Notes: generated from the sequence alone by a model not told the origin. A stretch of 64,000 bases of DNA from Gammaproteobacteria bacterium (GCA_003164785.1 PLUE01000016.1:170006-234005); one strand, 5' to 3'; shown: positions 44,079-52,862, counted from the stretch's first letter. Numbers and translations are program-made.

Positions 44079-45524
44079 TTACGCTTGATGGATGGCCTTC
44101 ACCACAAGGCAGGCCTCCAAGCCTTCGGGCCCGTCTTCCGAGCCATGCCCGGAATCCTTGACGCCACCGAACGGCGAATCGGCGCCGCCGATCATGGTGG
44201 TGTTGATCCCGATCATGCCGCTCTCGATCGCATCGCCCAGCAGCAGCGCGCGTCGACCGTTCTCGGTGAAGCAATAGGCGGCAAGTCCAAACGGCAGTCG
44301 GTTGGCCTGCTCGATGGCGTCGTCGAAGGTCTTGAAGGGACGCATCAGGGCGATGGGTCCAAACGGTTCCTCGTTCATGACGCGTGCCTCGAGCGGCACA
44401 TCGGTGAGCACGGTGGGCTTGAAGAAGTAACCCTTGTCATGCGTGCCGCCGCCGCGCGTCCCGCCGGTCGCGACACGGGCGCCGGCCTTGACGGCATCGT
44501 CCACGAATGCCTCGATGGCGTCCGGGCGGCGGTGATTGGCCATCGGTCCCATGTGATGCGCGGGGTTCAGACCATCACCCACCTTGATTTTTCCGGCGCG
44601 CAGCGCGAACTCCTTGGAGAATCGCTCGTACACGCCCTCCTGCACGTAGAAGCGCGTGGGCGACACGCACACCTGGCCGGCATTGCGAAACTTGTGCGGG
44701 ACCAGCAGGTCGAGCGCCTTGTCGAGGTCGGCGTCGTCGAATATCAACACCGGGCCGTGACCGCCCAATTCCATCGTGGTGCGCTTGGCGCCCTCGGCGG
44801 CCAGTTTCATGAGGTGTTTGCCGACGGGGACCGAACCGGTGAAGCTGATCTTGCGGATGATGGGCGATGCCAGCAGGTGCCTGGACACCATGTCCGGCAC
44901 ACCGAACACGACGCTGGCGACCTCTCTCGGCAGGCCCGCGTCCAACAGCGAATCGAGAACCGCGAGCGCGGAGCCGGGCGCTTCCTCGGGCGGTTTGATG
45001 ATGATCGAGCAGCCGGCGCCGATCGCGGCACCGAGTTTTCGCGCCGGATTTCCGATCGGAAAGTTCCAGGGGCAGAACGCGGCCACGGGGCCCACCGGTT
45101 CTTTCATCACGCGTGACAGCATGCCGGCCGGACGCACCAGAACGCGGCCATAGATGCGATACACTTCGCCGGCGTAAAAGTCGAACAGATTGGCGGCCAT
45201 GTGCAATTCGCCCTTGGCCTCCGGGAGCGTCTTGCCCTCTTCCATCGTGGCGATGCGAGCGATCTTGTCGATTCGCTCGCGCAACAGCCTCGCTGCTCCG
45301 GACAGGACGTTGCTGCGTTCTGCCGCGCTGCGTCCGCGCCATAGCTTGTAGCCGCGAGCGGCCGTCTCGAGGGCGCGGTCCAGATCCGCCGGCGTCGCGA
45401 GCGGCAATTCGCCAAGCGTCTCACCGGTGGCTGGATTGACGACGCGATGCGTCGCCCGACCTGCGGCGCCGATGCGTTCGCCGTCGATGAATAACTTCAA
45501 GTCGCTGTCGTACCCGTTGGACAT
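44079..45524 (-). CDS. Aldehyde dehydrogenase (succinate-semialdehyde-type) of the LigW operon
   Basis: This 481-residue ALDH has the Cys in NAGQVCVSPTR, Glu in MELGGHGP, and WNFPIGNPARKLG in the cofactor region, matching the GabD-like NAD(P) semialdehyde group. The start is the ATG with GGAGACGAG ahead. It is the first gene of the ALDH-LigW-MFS-DUF3237-LigW2 operon. A role in oxidising 5-formyl or 5-carboxy vanillin-type aldehydes to feed LigW fits the order but is not shown by sequence. Confidence 0.83.
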   Translation of the reverse strand: MSNGYDSDLKLFIDGERIGAAGRATHRVVNPATGETLGELPLATPADLDRALETAARGYKLWRGRSAAERSNVLSGAARLLRERIDKIARIATMEEGKTLPEAKGELHMAANLFDFYAGEVYRIYGRVLVRPAGMLSRVMKEPVGPVAAFCPWNFPIGNPARKLGAAIGAGCSIIIKPPEEAPGSALAVLDSLLDAGLPREVASVVFGVPDMVSRHLLASPIIRKISFTGSVPVGKHLMKLAAEGAKRTTMELGGHGPVLIFDDADLDKALDLLVPHKFRNAGQVCVSPTRFYVQEGVYERFSKEFALRAGKIKVGDGLNPAHHMGPMANHRRPDAIEAFVDDAVKAGARVATGGTRGGGTHDKGYFFKPTVLTDVPLEARVMNEEPFGPIALMRPFKTFDDAIEQANRLPFGLAAYCFTENGRRALLLGDAIESGMIGINTTMIGGADSPFGGVKDSGHGSEDGPEGLEACLVVKAIHQA

Positions 45525-45646
45525 CTCGTCTCCATCATTGAATCTAAACGGTGAATTGTGCACGAGCGGCGGGCACCTGTGTGTCCATAACGCGCGCGGC
45601 GGTGCTTCGGCGTTCCGCGCTCACCCGCCAAGGTCCCAGCAGGGCG

Positions 45647-46612
45647 TCAGGCTGTACCGGCCTTTTCGCGGCGAAATTCCCGGGGGGTGACATTGAACTT
45701 GGCTCGAAACACGCGGCCGAAGTGAGTCGGGCTGTTGAACCCATAATCGAAGGCGATCGCGGTCACCGTGCGGCCGCGCTGCGCCCCGGATTGCAGCGCT
45801 TTCGAACAGGCTTCGAGACGACGCCGCAGGATGTAGCGTGCCACCGTCTCGTCTTGATCCGAGAACAAGTGATGGAGATATCGCGCCGTCATCTTGCACG
45901 CGTCCGCGATGCGCGTGGGCGTCAGATCGGGATCGTTCAGGTGTGCTTCGATGTAATTGATGATGCGAATGCGATGCGCCGTGCCCAAAGATGAGCGATC
46001 GCCCAGTGCCTGCGGCACATCCGCATAGGCGGCTCCGATGAGATCGAGGATGGCCACCGCGATGCGCGAGCCAGGCTGTTCGTCGGGGCCATGGGTGTAT
46101 TCACTCCAATATCGGCGCAGCAGTTGCGACAGCAGTCCGCTGGCGCCGCGATTGCCGGTCATGGGGATGGCTGCGAGGGACTCGGGACAGCCCACTTGGC
46201 GGCGCAGCATGGCGCTCGGAATGCCGAGTACGAGCATTCGATTCGCCGCAGCGAACACCATTTCGTAGCGCCGCGTGCTGTCGCACAGAGTGAAATCCCC
46301 CGCATGCAGATGGGACTCGCGTCCGTCCTGCCGGCTGATGCTTTCACCTTCCAGTTGCAGGTGAAGAAAGAACATCGCGTCCTTGGTCCGAGCCACGTGA
46401 GAGCGGGAGTGCCGCACGATCTGGGCGTCCGAATAGACCTCGGCCACGCTCATGTCGCCGATCGAGCCGCGAATGATCGAACCGTTGAAAACACGGATGT
46501 CATCGGGTTCCGATACGAGCGGGGAGAAGCTTTCGCTTGCCCGCTCATTCCAGAAGGCAAGTTTTCGACGTGGATCTAGGCCAGCCGTAGAGAACGACTC
46601 GATGTGTGCCAT
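45647..46612 (-). CDS. AraC-family regulator
   Basis: This 321-residue regulator has an N-terminal AraC-binding-like domain and a C-terminal double helix-turn-helix: IADACKMTARYLHHLFSDQDETVARYIL and VTAIAFDYGFNSPTHFGRVFRAKFNVTPREFR. The pattern resembles FeaR/PobC-type activators of aromatic catabolism. It lies immediately upstream of the ALDH-LigW operon on the same strand, with a 122-bp gap, and probably activates it. Confidence 0.82.
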   Translation of the reverse strand: MAHIESFSTAGLDPRRKLAFWNERASESFSPLVSEPDDIRVFNGSIIRGSIGDMSVAEVYSDAQIVRHSRSHVARTKDAMFFLHLQLEGESISRQDGRESHLHAGDFTLCDSTRRYEMVFAAANRMLVLGIPSAMLRRQVGCPESLAAIPMTGNRGASGLLSQLLRRYWSEYTHGPDEQPGSRIAVAILDLIGAAYADVPQALGDRSSLGTAHRIRIINYIEAHLNDPDLTPTRIADACKMTARYLHHLFSDQDETVARYILRRRLEACSKALQSGAQRGRTVTAIAFDYGFNSPTHFGRVFRAKFNVTPREFRREKAGTA

Positions 46613-46688
46613 GAACTAACTCCCCCGTTGCTACGGGACCATACTTTATTGTGCGTCGAAGCCTACGCTTCTTGTGTCGATAGTTATA

Positions 46689-46721
46689 CGAAACAATCAA
46701 TTCCGCCAGTTAATTGTTTCG
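46689..46721. promoter_or_regulatory. Perfect 9-bp inverted repeat, candidate operator
   Basis: Arms CGAAACAAT and ATTGTTTCG are separated by 15 nt in the 261-bp region between divergent AraC and MarR genes. A direct repeat GATATATGG also occurs at 46732 and 46779. The first looks like a dimer site, the second like possible AraC half-sites. Confidence 0.45.
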
Positions 46722-46873
46722 CCTTATACGTGATATATGGGAATTCTCGAATTCGACCATATTCGCTTGATATTCAATGATATATGGCCGGACCAGGCTC
46801 GCTTGTTGTGAATAGGCAACACCCGCTTCTCGCGCTGCGGACATTGTGATGTCTCTCTGCGTAGAGTTCCGTG

Positions 46874-47380
46874 ATGCGTTCCACGGCAAGATTTGTCGCG
46901 CAGGGGGGGGGACGTGCGCTGGGCAAAGGAATCGTGAAATTGGCGCCACTCAACGGCTATGTCGGGTACGCATTGCGCCGGGCGCAAGGCGCCATCTTTG
47001 CTGATTTCAATCAAACCTTGGCGACCCTCGGCGTGCGACCGGGGCAGTTCGCGGTTCTCCTGGTGATCGATCAAAACCCCGGCGCCAGCCAATCGAGCGT
47101 TTCCATGGCGCTTGGTATCCAGAAGGCCAACTTCGTCGCCATCATGGCGGACCTGGAAAAGCGTGATTTGGTACGCCGGCGCAAGTCCGACACCGACGCT
47201 AGGACTTACTCGTTGGGACTCACCCCGAACGGTCGTGCGTTGTTGCAACATGCCGCCGAATTGCAGTCGTTGCACGAGAAACGCGTCATCGCGCAAATCG
47301 GATCCGAAGGCCGCCTGCAGCTGTTGAGTCTGCTCGATCGTCTGGCCGATCTGCCCTGCCCGAAGCGCAAGCGTCGCTGA
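46874..47380 (+). CDS. MarR-family regulator
   Basis: This 168-residue winged-helix regulator has the DNA-binding region QSSVSMALGIQKANFVAIMADLEKR and wing DLVRRRKSDTDART. The basic start (RSTARFVAQ) precedes the dimerisation helix NGYVGYALRRAQGAIF. A GTG one codon earlier is an alternative start. Such repressors commonly respond to hydroxycinnamates or other phenolics. Directly after it is a truncated aromatic-acid transporter, its former probable target. It may now control neighbouring genes through the inverted repeat at 46689. Confidence 0.8.
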   Translation: MRSTARFVAQGGGRALGKGIVKLAPLNGYVGYALRRAQGAIFADFNQTLATLGVRPGQFAVLLVIDQNPGASQSSVSMALGIQKANFVAIMADLEKRDLVRRRKSDTDARTYSLGLTPNGRALLQHAAELQSLHEKRVIAQIGSEGRLQLLSLLDRLADLPCPKRKRR

Positions 47381-47385
47381 GGCGG

Positions 47386-47994
47386 TTGCCATGCCGGCTT
47401 GGCGGCGTAGCATTGCTGGTCACCCTGGCGTACTTTCTGCACATCACCACGTTTTACTTCATCTTGAAGTGGGTTCCCAAGATCGTCGTCGACATGGGAT
47501 TCACGCCGTCTTCCGCGGCGGCGGTGCTGGTGTGGGCGAACGTCGGCGGTGCGGCGGGCGGCGCAGTGCTCGGATTGCTGTCGTTGAGGTTCGGCCTGAA
47601 GGGACTGACGATGCTGGTCTTGGCATTGTCGACCATCATGGTGGCGGTCTTCGGCCGCGGCCAGGCGACGCTCGGTGAATTATCGCTCATATGCGCGATC
47701 ACCGGCTTTTTCACGAATGCCGGCGTGGTCGGCATTTACGGCATCCTGGCGCAGGCATTCCCCACCTACGTGCGCGCAACGGGCACCGGGTTTGCCGTCG
47801 GAACCAGTCGTGCCGGAGCGATGCTGGTGCCCATCGTTGCCGGGTATCTATTCCATGCCGGTTACAGCCTCGAGTTCGTGTCGCTCATGATGGGCGTGGG
47901 GTCGTTGGTCGCCGCCGCGGCGTTGTGGCTGCTGCCGTTCAAGTCCGAGCGCGCGGCGGTGGCCATCCAGGGAGCACCTGCGACCGCGGTTTAG
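47386..47994 (+). pseudogene. 5'-truncated AAHS-type aromatic acid transporter (MFS)
   Basis: About 200 residues corresponding to helices 7-12 of an aromatic acid:H+ symporter-like MFS protein are present. The frame begins at VALLVTLAYFLHITTFYFILKW and runs through NVGGAAGGAVLG, FPTYVRATGTGFAVGTSRAG, and a charged tail. The first six helices and their signature loop are missing. No matching N-terminal half occurs elsewhere in the window. The reading frame begins 5 nt after the MarR stop with no plausible ATG start. It is most simply a deletion remnant. Confidence 0.7.
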
Positions 47995-48001
47995 GGGCGG
48001 T

Positions 48002-48787
48002 TCATCCCCAGCGCGACGCTTCGATGCCGGGAACGAACTGATGCTGGGGATGGCGGGTCTTCGCGTTGGCGAGCGCCTCGCGCACCGATTCGCGGGCGGC
48101 AATTCGTTCCAGATAGTCGACGATGCGGGGCGTCGATTGCGCATTGACGATTGCCGGAGCGAGGTCCGGTAGGACGCACACCATGGCATAGGCATCGATA
48201 TCGGCTGCCGAGAACGCCGGTCCGGCGAGCCAGGGGCCTTCCCCCAGTGCCTTCTCGATCCGTGCAATCGGCGTGACCAGGCTTTGGTTCACGCCCGCGA
48301 GATAGGCGGCCGAATAGGTGCCGTCGCGCAGCGCCTGCCAGCTGGCGCGCCGCTCGATCGGTTCGATGGCGGCGATCCGCCGATCGACGAATTCCTGGTC
48401 GAGCGACGCCAGATGCGGGGCCAGGTATTTGGCGCAGCCGAGGACCGGGACGATCGAACCCAGTTGCAAGCCCAGGTATTGAGCCCATGCCCGCGTCTTG
48501 TAGGCCTCATAGGGGTCGGCCGGTATCAGCGACGGGCCGTCAAGCGACTCGGAGATGTATTCGAGCATGAACGAGGTGCTGCAGATGACGGTGCCGTCGT
48601 GGATCAGCAGCGGACCTTCGCGCTCCAGCTGCAGGCTGGATTCGAGGTCGGCAGGAAATCCGGCGGCAAACTGGTCCAGGCTCGTGGCGTCGAAGTAACG
48701 GATCTCGACGCGCGCCTTCTTCTCGGCCAGGGCAATCAGGGGCTTCAGGAAGAACGTGTTCGGCTCGGACGTATACAGTTCAAGCAC
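48002..48787 (-). CDS. Glutathione S-transferase, second of an overlapping pair
   Basis: This 261-residue GST starts at GTG (VLELYTSEPN), preceded at about 10 nt by GGAG, and overlaps the upstream GST gene by 8 bp. The N-terminal domain is VLELYTSEPNTFFLKPL..ALAEKK, then ICSTSFMLEYISESL, but the cis-Pro loop (LQLEREGPLLIHDG) lacks the usual NPxGxVP. The helical domain contains SWQALRDGTYSAAYLAG and GPWLAGPAFSAADIDAYAMV. The altered glutathione loop suggests a partner or specialised subunit. With its neighbour it may form a heterodimeric beta-etherase like BaeA/BaeB. Confidence 0.72.
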   Translation of the reverse strand: MLELYTSEPNTFFLKPLIALAEKKARVEIRYFDATSLDQFAAGFPADLESSLQLEREGPLLIHDGTVICSTSFMLEYISESLDGPSLIPADPYEAYKTRAWAQYLGLQLGSIVPVLGCAKYLAPHLASLDQEFVDRRIAAIEPIERRASWQALRDGTYSAAYLAGVNQSLVTPIARIEKALGEGPWLAGPAFSAADIDAYAMVCVLPDLAPAIVNAQSTPRIVDYLERIAARESVREALANAKTRHPQHQFVPGIEASRWG

Positions 48788-49547
48788 CGGGATTGCGCTC
48801 CAAAAGTTTGATCCGCGAGGACAGCTGCGTACGACCCTTCGCCCAGGTCTCGCGGGCGGCGGGACGCTCGTAGATCCGACGCAGCCATTCCATGATGTAC
48901 GGAGTCTTGATGTCGTTGCACTGTTCGGGAATCGACAATGGCAGGGCATAACCCAGATTGAAGCCGTTGATGTCGCCGAGCGAATACGTGTCGCCGGCGA
49001 TCCAGGTCGAGCCGCTCAGATGCTTCTCGAGCGCGAGGGTCGCGAACAACACGCGGCGCCTCGATTCGGCGAGCTCCTCCGGCGTGAACTGATTGAACAG
49101 AGCTTTGCGCCAGGCGACGCGCCTCGACTCGAGCGGGATCCGGTCGATGGCCGCAGCGAGTTCCTCCGCCGGCCGCTGACGCGCGGCCGGCCCGACAAAA
49201 ATGCTCCACCCGATCATGCTGAGCGACGGGGCGAAATAGGAATCGAAGAAGCGCATCCACCAACGCATCCGCCAGCGCGCGACGGGATCCCGGGGCTTGA
49301 GCGCCGGGCCCGGGAACGCGTCGTCGATGTATTCCATCATCGGCGTCGATTCCGTGAGGACGCGCGAGCCGTGCACCATCGCCGGAATCGTGCCGTCCGG
49401 GTTGACGGCCAGGTAGGCGGGCTTGTGCTGATCGAACTGCAGGAGGTCGAGATAGCGGCTTTCGTATGGCACGCCCTTCTCGGCCAGTGCCAGCATCGGT
49501 TTGCCGGAGTTCGCGTTCGGTTCCCAGTGATAAAGTGTGACTGACAT
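48780..49547 (-). CDS. LigF-like glutathione S-transferase, first of an overlapping pair
   Basis: This 255-residue GST has TLYHWEPNANSGKPMLALAEKG, YLDLLQFDQHKPAYLAVNPDGTIPA with the cis-Pro loop, and MMEYIDDAFPGP. Its helical domain keeps FFDSYFAPSLSMIGW, a LigF-like feature. Start is the ATG giving MSVTLYHWEP. It resembles the LigF-type gene at 3534 in block order (DLxxFxQH, NPxGxxPA, EYxDDAFP). It is a candidate beta-etherase, coupled to the divergent GST downstream. Confidence 0.76.
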   Translation of the reverse strand: MSVTLYHWEPNANSGKPMLALAEKGVPYESRYLDLLQFDQHKPAYLAVNPDGTIPAMVHGSRVLTESTPMMEYIDDAFPGPALKPRDPVARWRMRWWMRFFDSYFAPSLSMIGWSIFVGPAARQRPAEELAAAIDRIPLESRRVAWRKALFNQFTPEELAESRRRVLFATLALEKHLSGSTWIAGDTYSLGDINGFNLGYALPLSIPEQCNDIKTPYIMEWLRRIYERPAARETWAKGRTQLSSRIKLLERNPGA

Positions 49548-49670
49548 GGGGTGGGTAGGCTGCACGTAGTCACCTCGAGCGACTCGACGGTCTGAGAAAC
49601 CCAACGCGATGAGCGGCGAACCGCGGGGCGGCCCACCGCCACCGGACGGCTCACCGCCGGCGGCGCCCGG

Positions 49671-49967
49671 CTAGTTCATCTTCAAGTTCCGCTTGAACGT
49701 GATGCCGTATTCGCGCGGCGGGGCCGGATTGCCCTGTTCACGGCCGAAGAACGTGAGCAGGCTGAGTTTGCCGTCGAAATATTCCTTGTTGGTCAGATTC
49801 CTGGCCCACAGGGAGACGTCCCATTTCTTGCTCTCGGAGGCCCAGACCACCGCTTCGAGCTGGTTTTCGGCGGGCTGGACCTACGCGGCCCAAGCGGCAC
49901 CGGATGCTCCCAGGAAAATCAATCCGCACAGTTGCCCGTTCCACTGGCGTGGATATCTTGCATTCAT
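49671..49967 (-). pseudogene. TonB-dependent receptor with internal deletion and in-frame stop
   Basis: The first 28 codons encode an intact signal peptide (MNARYPRQWNGQL..IFLGASGAAWAA). Codon 29 is TAG (49881-49883). The same frame then continues as the last ~70 residues of a TonB receptor: LEAVVWASESKKWDVSLW, ARNLTNKEYFDGKL, TFFGREQGNPAPPREYGITF, and a final stop at 49671. About 700 residues of plug and barrel are missing. The 584-bp stretch 49548-50131 holds nothing else obvious. A divergent LysR gene lies beyond it and was presumably its regulator. Confidence 0.8.
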
Positions 49968-50134
49968 GGGTCGCTCTCCCCTAATCGCGGTTAACATCTA
50001 GTTATGTGCCCGCTAACCCGGCATCGGTGCGCTTTTCGGCACCGTGAAGAAAAGTTAGCACCGAATGCCGTTTCGCGGCTACCCATAAAAAGATCGATCA
50101 GTTTTCTTTCGGGGAGAAAAGCATCAACACGTTG

Positions 50135-51028
50135 GTGAACATTGCGTCGTTCGTTCATGTGGCGCGCCTGCACAGCTTTTCGGCCGCGGCGCGCGAATTG
50201 GGGGTCGCGCCATCGATCGTCACCAAGCGCATCACGCAGCTCGAGCAAAGCCTGTGCGCGCAGTTGCTGGTGAGGTCCACCCGCGGGCTGTCGCTGACGG
50301 CGGCCGGCGACCGCTTCCTGCCGCGTTTCGTCCGGTTGCTGGCGGAATTCGATGAAATCTTCGTTGCCCGCGATTCGGACGAGCGGATGCTCGAAGGGCA
50401 CCTGCGCATCAAGAGTCCGACGACGATCACGGCGGAACGACTGGGTGGTTTGTTCGCCGACTTTCAAGCCGAGCATCCGGGCGTCACGCTCGAAATCGTT
50501 CTCCTCGACCGCACGGTCAATCCTTTGGAAGAAGGGTACGATCTCGCCCTGGGCGCTCTGCCGGTGTCCTACCCCAACGTCATCGATGTGCCGATCTGGC
50601 CGTACGACATGGTCACGTGTTGCGCGCCGAGTTACCTCCTGGGGAGAGTCGCGCCGCAGCATCCGAACGAGCTGATGGACTACGAATGTTTGACGACGGT
50701 GTTCTTTCGCACAACATGGGTGTTCGACAGCGCCCGCGGACCGATCAGCGTCGACGTGCATTCACGCCTGCATGCCAGCGACAGCCGTCTGATTTGCGTG
50801 GCTGCCATTCGGGGTTTGGGCATCGCCATACTTCCTCGCTTCCTGGCCGACCGCGCCATTCAGTCGGGAACGCTTGTGCCGATCCTGGCGGACTTTCCCA
50901 TACCCACGTTCTGGCTGAAGGCGCTGGTGCCGCGCATGAAAATGACGAGACCTGCCGTACGCGAGCTGGCCGCCTATTTGAAGGCGCGGCTGCAGACGGT
51001 GGGTGAGGATCGAGCCGATCAGGGATGA
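50135..51028 (+). CDS. LysR-family regulator
   Basis: This regulator of about 297 residues starts VNIASFVHVARLHSFSAAARELGVAPSIVTKRITQLE, the standard LysR helix-turn-helix. The effector domain begins near GHLRIKSPTTITAERLGGLF. The start is GTG at 50135; a TTG one codon earlier is possible, and no close Shine-Dalgarno is visible (GGGGAG lies 18 nt away). It lies between the gutted TonB receptor and the aconitase X genes, 63 nt upstream of the latter, which it may regulate. Confidence 0.78.
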   Translation: MNIASFVHVARLHSFSAAARELGVAPSIVTKRITQLEQSLCAQLLVRSTRGLSLTAAGDRFLPRFVRLLAEFDEIFVARDSDERMLEGHLRIKSPTTITAERLGGLFADFQAEHPGVTLEIVLLDRTVNPLEEGYDLALGALPVSYPNVIDVPIWPYDMVTCCAPSYLLGRVAPQHPNELMDYECLTTVFFRTTWVFDSARGPISVDVHSRLHASDSRLICVAAIRGLGIAILPRFLADRAIQSGTLVPILADFPIPTFWLKALVPRMKMTRPAVRELAAYLKARLQTVGEDRADQG

Positions 51029-51091
51029 AAGTCGAGGACACAATCCCGGGTGAAAGAGCTAGGCTTCGGTGCATACATCCGGATACCGCCA

Positions 51092-52378
51092 ATGAAATTG
51101 ACCCGCGAAGAACAGAGCATGCTCGATGGGAAGGACGGCAAGGCGCGCCAGAAGGCCATGCAGCTGCTGGTGCGCTATGGTGAGGCCCTCGGCGCGGAAC
51201 GCCTCGTCGCCACGGACAACGTCGCCGGAGTGCCCGGGTCGTCGAACGCTTTCCTGCAACGCTATTATCACCTGCACGGGGGTGGCGGCTACGACGCCAT
51301 TTTCTCGTTGTTCGATCTGGATAGTGACGAGATCGTCGAGGTTCCGAAGGCGTCGGCTCATACCTGTCATCTGCAGGGCGGTTTCGATCCGGACAACTGG
51401 CAGCTGCTGGGCGCGTCGCCGGAGAGCTTCAGGATCAGCCAGGAAAGCGAGGCCTTCATCGCCGCGCGCGGCGTCCAGATTCTGAAAACCTGCGCCCCCT
51501 ATCTGGCCGGGAACGTGCCCAAACGGGGCGACCATTGCGCCTGGATGGAATCCTCGGCGGTCGTCTACTGCAATTCGGTGATCGGTGCGCGCACCAACAC
51601 CGAGGGCCGTGAAAGCACCAGCGCGGCGATGCTCACCGGCAGGATCCCGGATTGGGGATTTCACCGGGCCGACAATCGCCGCGGAACTCATCGGATCGAC
51701 GTGGATGTCGAGATCGAGTCGGTGATGGACTGGGGCATGCTCGGATACTTCTGCGGGGAAGTCGTCGGCGAGCGCATTCCGGTGCTCACCGGGCAATTCA
51801 CGGCGGATTTGATTCGCCACAAGCATTTCGGCGCCGCCGCTGCTTCATCGGGCGGGGTGGAGATGTATCACATCGTCGGCGTGACTCCCGAGGCGCCGTC
51901 CCTCGAGGCGGCGTTCGGCGGCCTCCGGCCGGTGGAGGTGGTCAAATACGGGCTGGAAGAGAAACGACGTACCTACGACAACTTGAATTCCAAAGCCAGC
52001 GACACGGACGTGGATTACGTCATGCTGGGATGTCCGCATTATTCGTTGGAGCAAATCCAGGGGGCGGTGGCCCTGTTGGAAGGAAGGCGTGTCAGTCCCA
52101 ACACGCAGCTCTGGGTTTTCACGTCGCGCGCGGTGAAAGCCGTCGCCGACGCCCAGGGCTTGTCGAGGCGCCTGCGTGATTGCGGCGCGGTGTTGGTGAC
52201 CGACACCTGCTCATCGATCGCCCAGGCGGTGCCGCCCGGCACCAAAGTGGCGGCGCTCGATTCGGCCAAACAGACGCACTATCTGCCCGCCATCATGAAT
52301 ATTCAGGCGTGGTTCGGTTCCACCCAGGACTGCATCGACGCCGCGGTGACCGGCCGCTGGAACGGAGTGCGGCCGTGA
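51092..52378 (+). CDS. Aconitase X large (catalytic) subunit
   Basis: This 428-residue AcnX large subunit begins MKLTREEQSMLDGKDGKARQKAM, the family start, which is why the ATG at 51092 is chosen over a GTG at 51050. Characteristic blocks are YCNSVIGARTNTEG, GCPHYSLEQI and VTDTCSS, whose cysteines suit the Fe-S centre. AcnX enzymes dehydrate cis-3-hydroxyproline in bacteria and mevalonate 5-phosphate in archaea. The small subunit overlaps its stop by 4 bp. No proline-pathway genes are nearby, so the substrate is open. Confidence 0.83.
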   Translation: MKLTREEQSMLDGKDGKARQKAMQLLVRYGEALGAERLVATDNVAGVPGSSNAFLQRYYHLHGGGGYDAIFSLFDLDSDEIVEVPKASAHTCHLQGGFDPDNWQLLGASPESFRISQESEAFIAARGVQILKTCAPYLAGNVPKRGDHCAWMESSAVVYCNSVIGARTNTEGRESTSAAMLTGRIPDWGFHRADNRRGTHRIDVDVEIESVMDWGMLGYFCGEVVGERIPVLTGQFTADLIRHKHFGAAAASSGGVEMYHIVGVTPEAPSLEAAFGGLRPVEVVKYGLEEKRRTYDNLNSKASDTDVDYVMLGCPHYSLEQIQGAVALLEGRRVSPNTQLWVFTSRAVKAVADAQGLSRRLRDCGAVLVTDTCSSIAQAVPPGTKVAALDSAKQTHYLPAIMNIQAWFGSTQDCIDAAVTGRWNGVRP

Positions 52379-52812
52379 GCGTGAAGACTTTCTCCTTGAC
52401 GGGGCGAAAGGTCGTGGGTGGCGTGGCGGAGGGTGAAGCCCTCGTCACGCGGCAGACGATCTCCGGCTGGGGCGGCATCAATCCGACACTGGGGACCATC
52501 ACCGAAACACGTCACGAACTTCGTGGTGTGAGTTTCAAGGGCAAGATCTTGGTGTTTCCCGGCGCCAAAGGCTCGTCGGGCTGGTCGGCCATGTTCCACA
52601 TGACGCGTTTGAGCGGGGCCTCGCCGAAAGCGATGCTGTTCACGGAGATGACGACGAAGGTCGCGCTCGGCGCGGTGGTCATGCGCATCCCCTCCATGAC
52701 CGACTTCGACCGCAACCCGCTCGAACTCATCGAGACGGGCGACTGGGTCAGGGTCGATGCCGACCGCGGCATCGTCGACGTGCGCAAAGCGACCCGACCC
52801 CCGGGCTCCTGA
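52375..52812 (+). CDS. Aconitase X small (swivel) subunit, DUF126
   Basis: This 145-residue protein is the swivelling domain of AcnX: LTGRKVVGGVAEGEALVTRQTISGWGG, LRGVSFKGKILVFPGAKGSSGWS and the later VVMRIPSMTDFD. Ser in GSSGWS is the likely substrate contact. In many bacteria this domain is fused to the large subunit, but here it is a separate gene starting at GTG, overlapping the large-subunit stop (GTGA). The two products form one enzyme. Confidence 0.83.
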   Translation: MSVKTFSLTGRKVVGGVAEGEALVTRQTISGWGGINPTLGTITETRHELRGVSFKGKILVFPGAKGSSGWSAMFHMTRLSGASPKAMLFTEMTTKVALGAVVMRIPSMTDFDRNPLELIETGDWVRVDADRGIVDVRKATRPPGS

Positions 52813-52862
52813 AGCCCCGGGGTCGGGGCGTTCGACGCTCCATTATCGTGCGCGACTGTGGA

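Noticed and set aside
43006..44274. Longer LigW frame starting at 44274
   Set aside because: The added 74 residues are Arg/His-rich antisense of the ALDH gene end; the ATG at 44052 gives the LigW-like N-terminus.
47386..47994. Short MFS frame as a genuine six-helix transporter
   Set aside because: It corresponds only to the second half of a standard 12-helix protein and lacks a convincing start, so it is treated as a truncated gene.
48002..49547. Possible single frameshifted gene instead of two GSTs
   Set aside because: Each frame encodes a full two-domain GST of normal length, so these are two genes with a short overlap.
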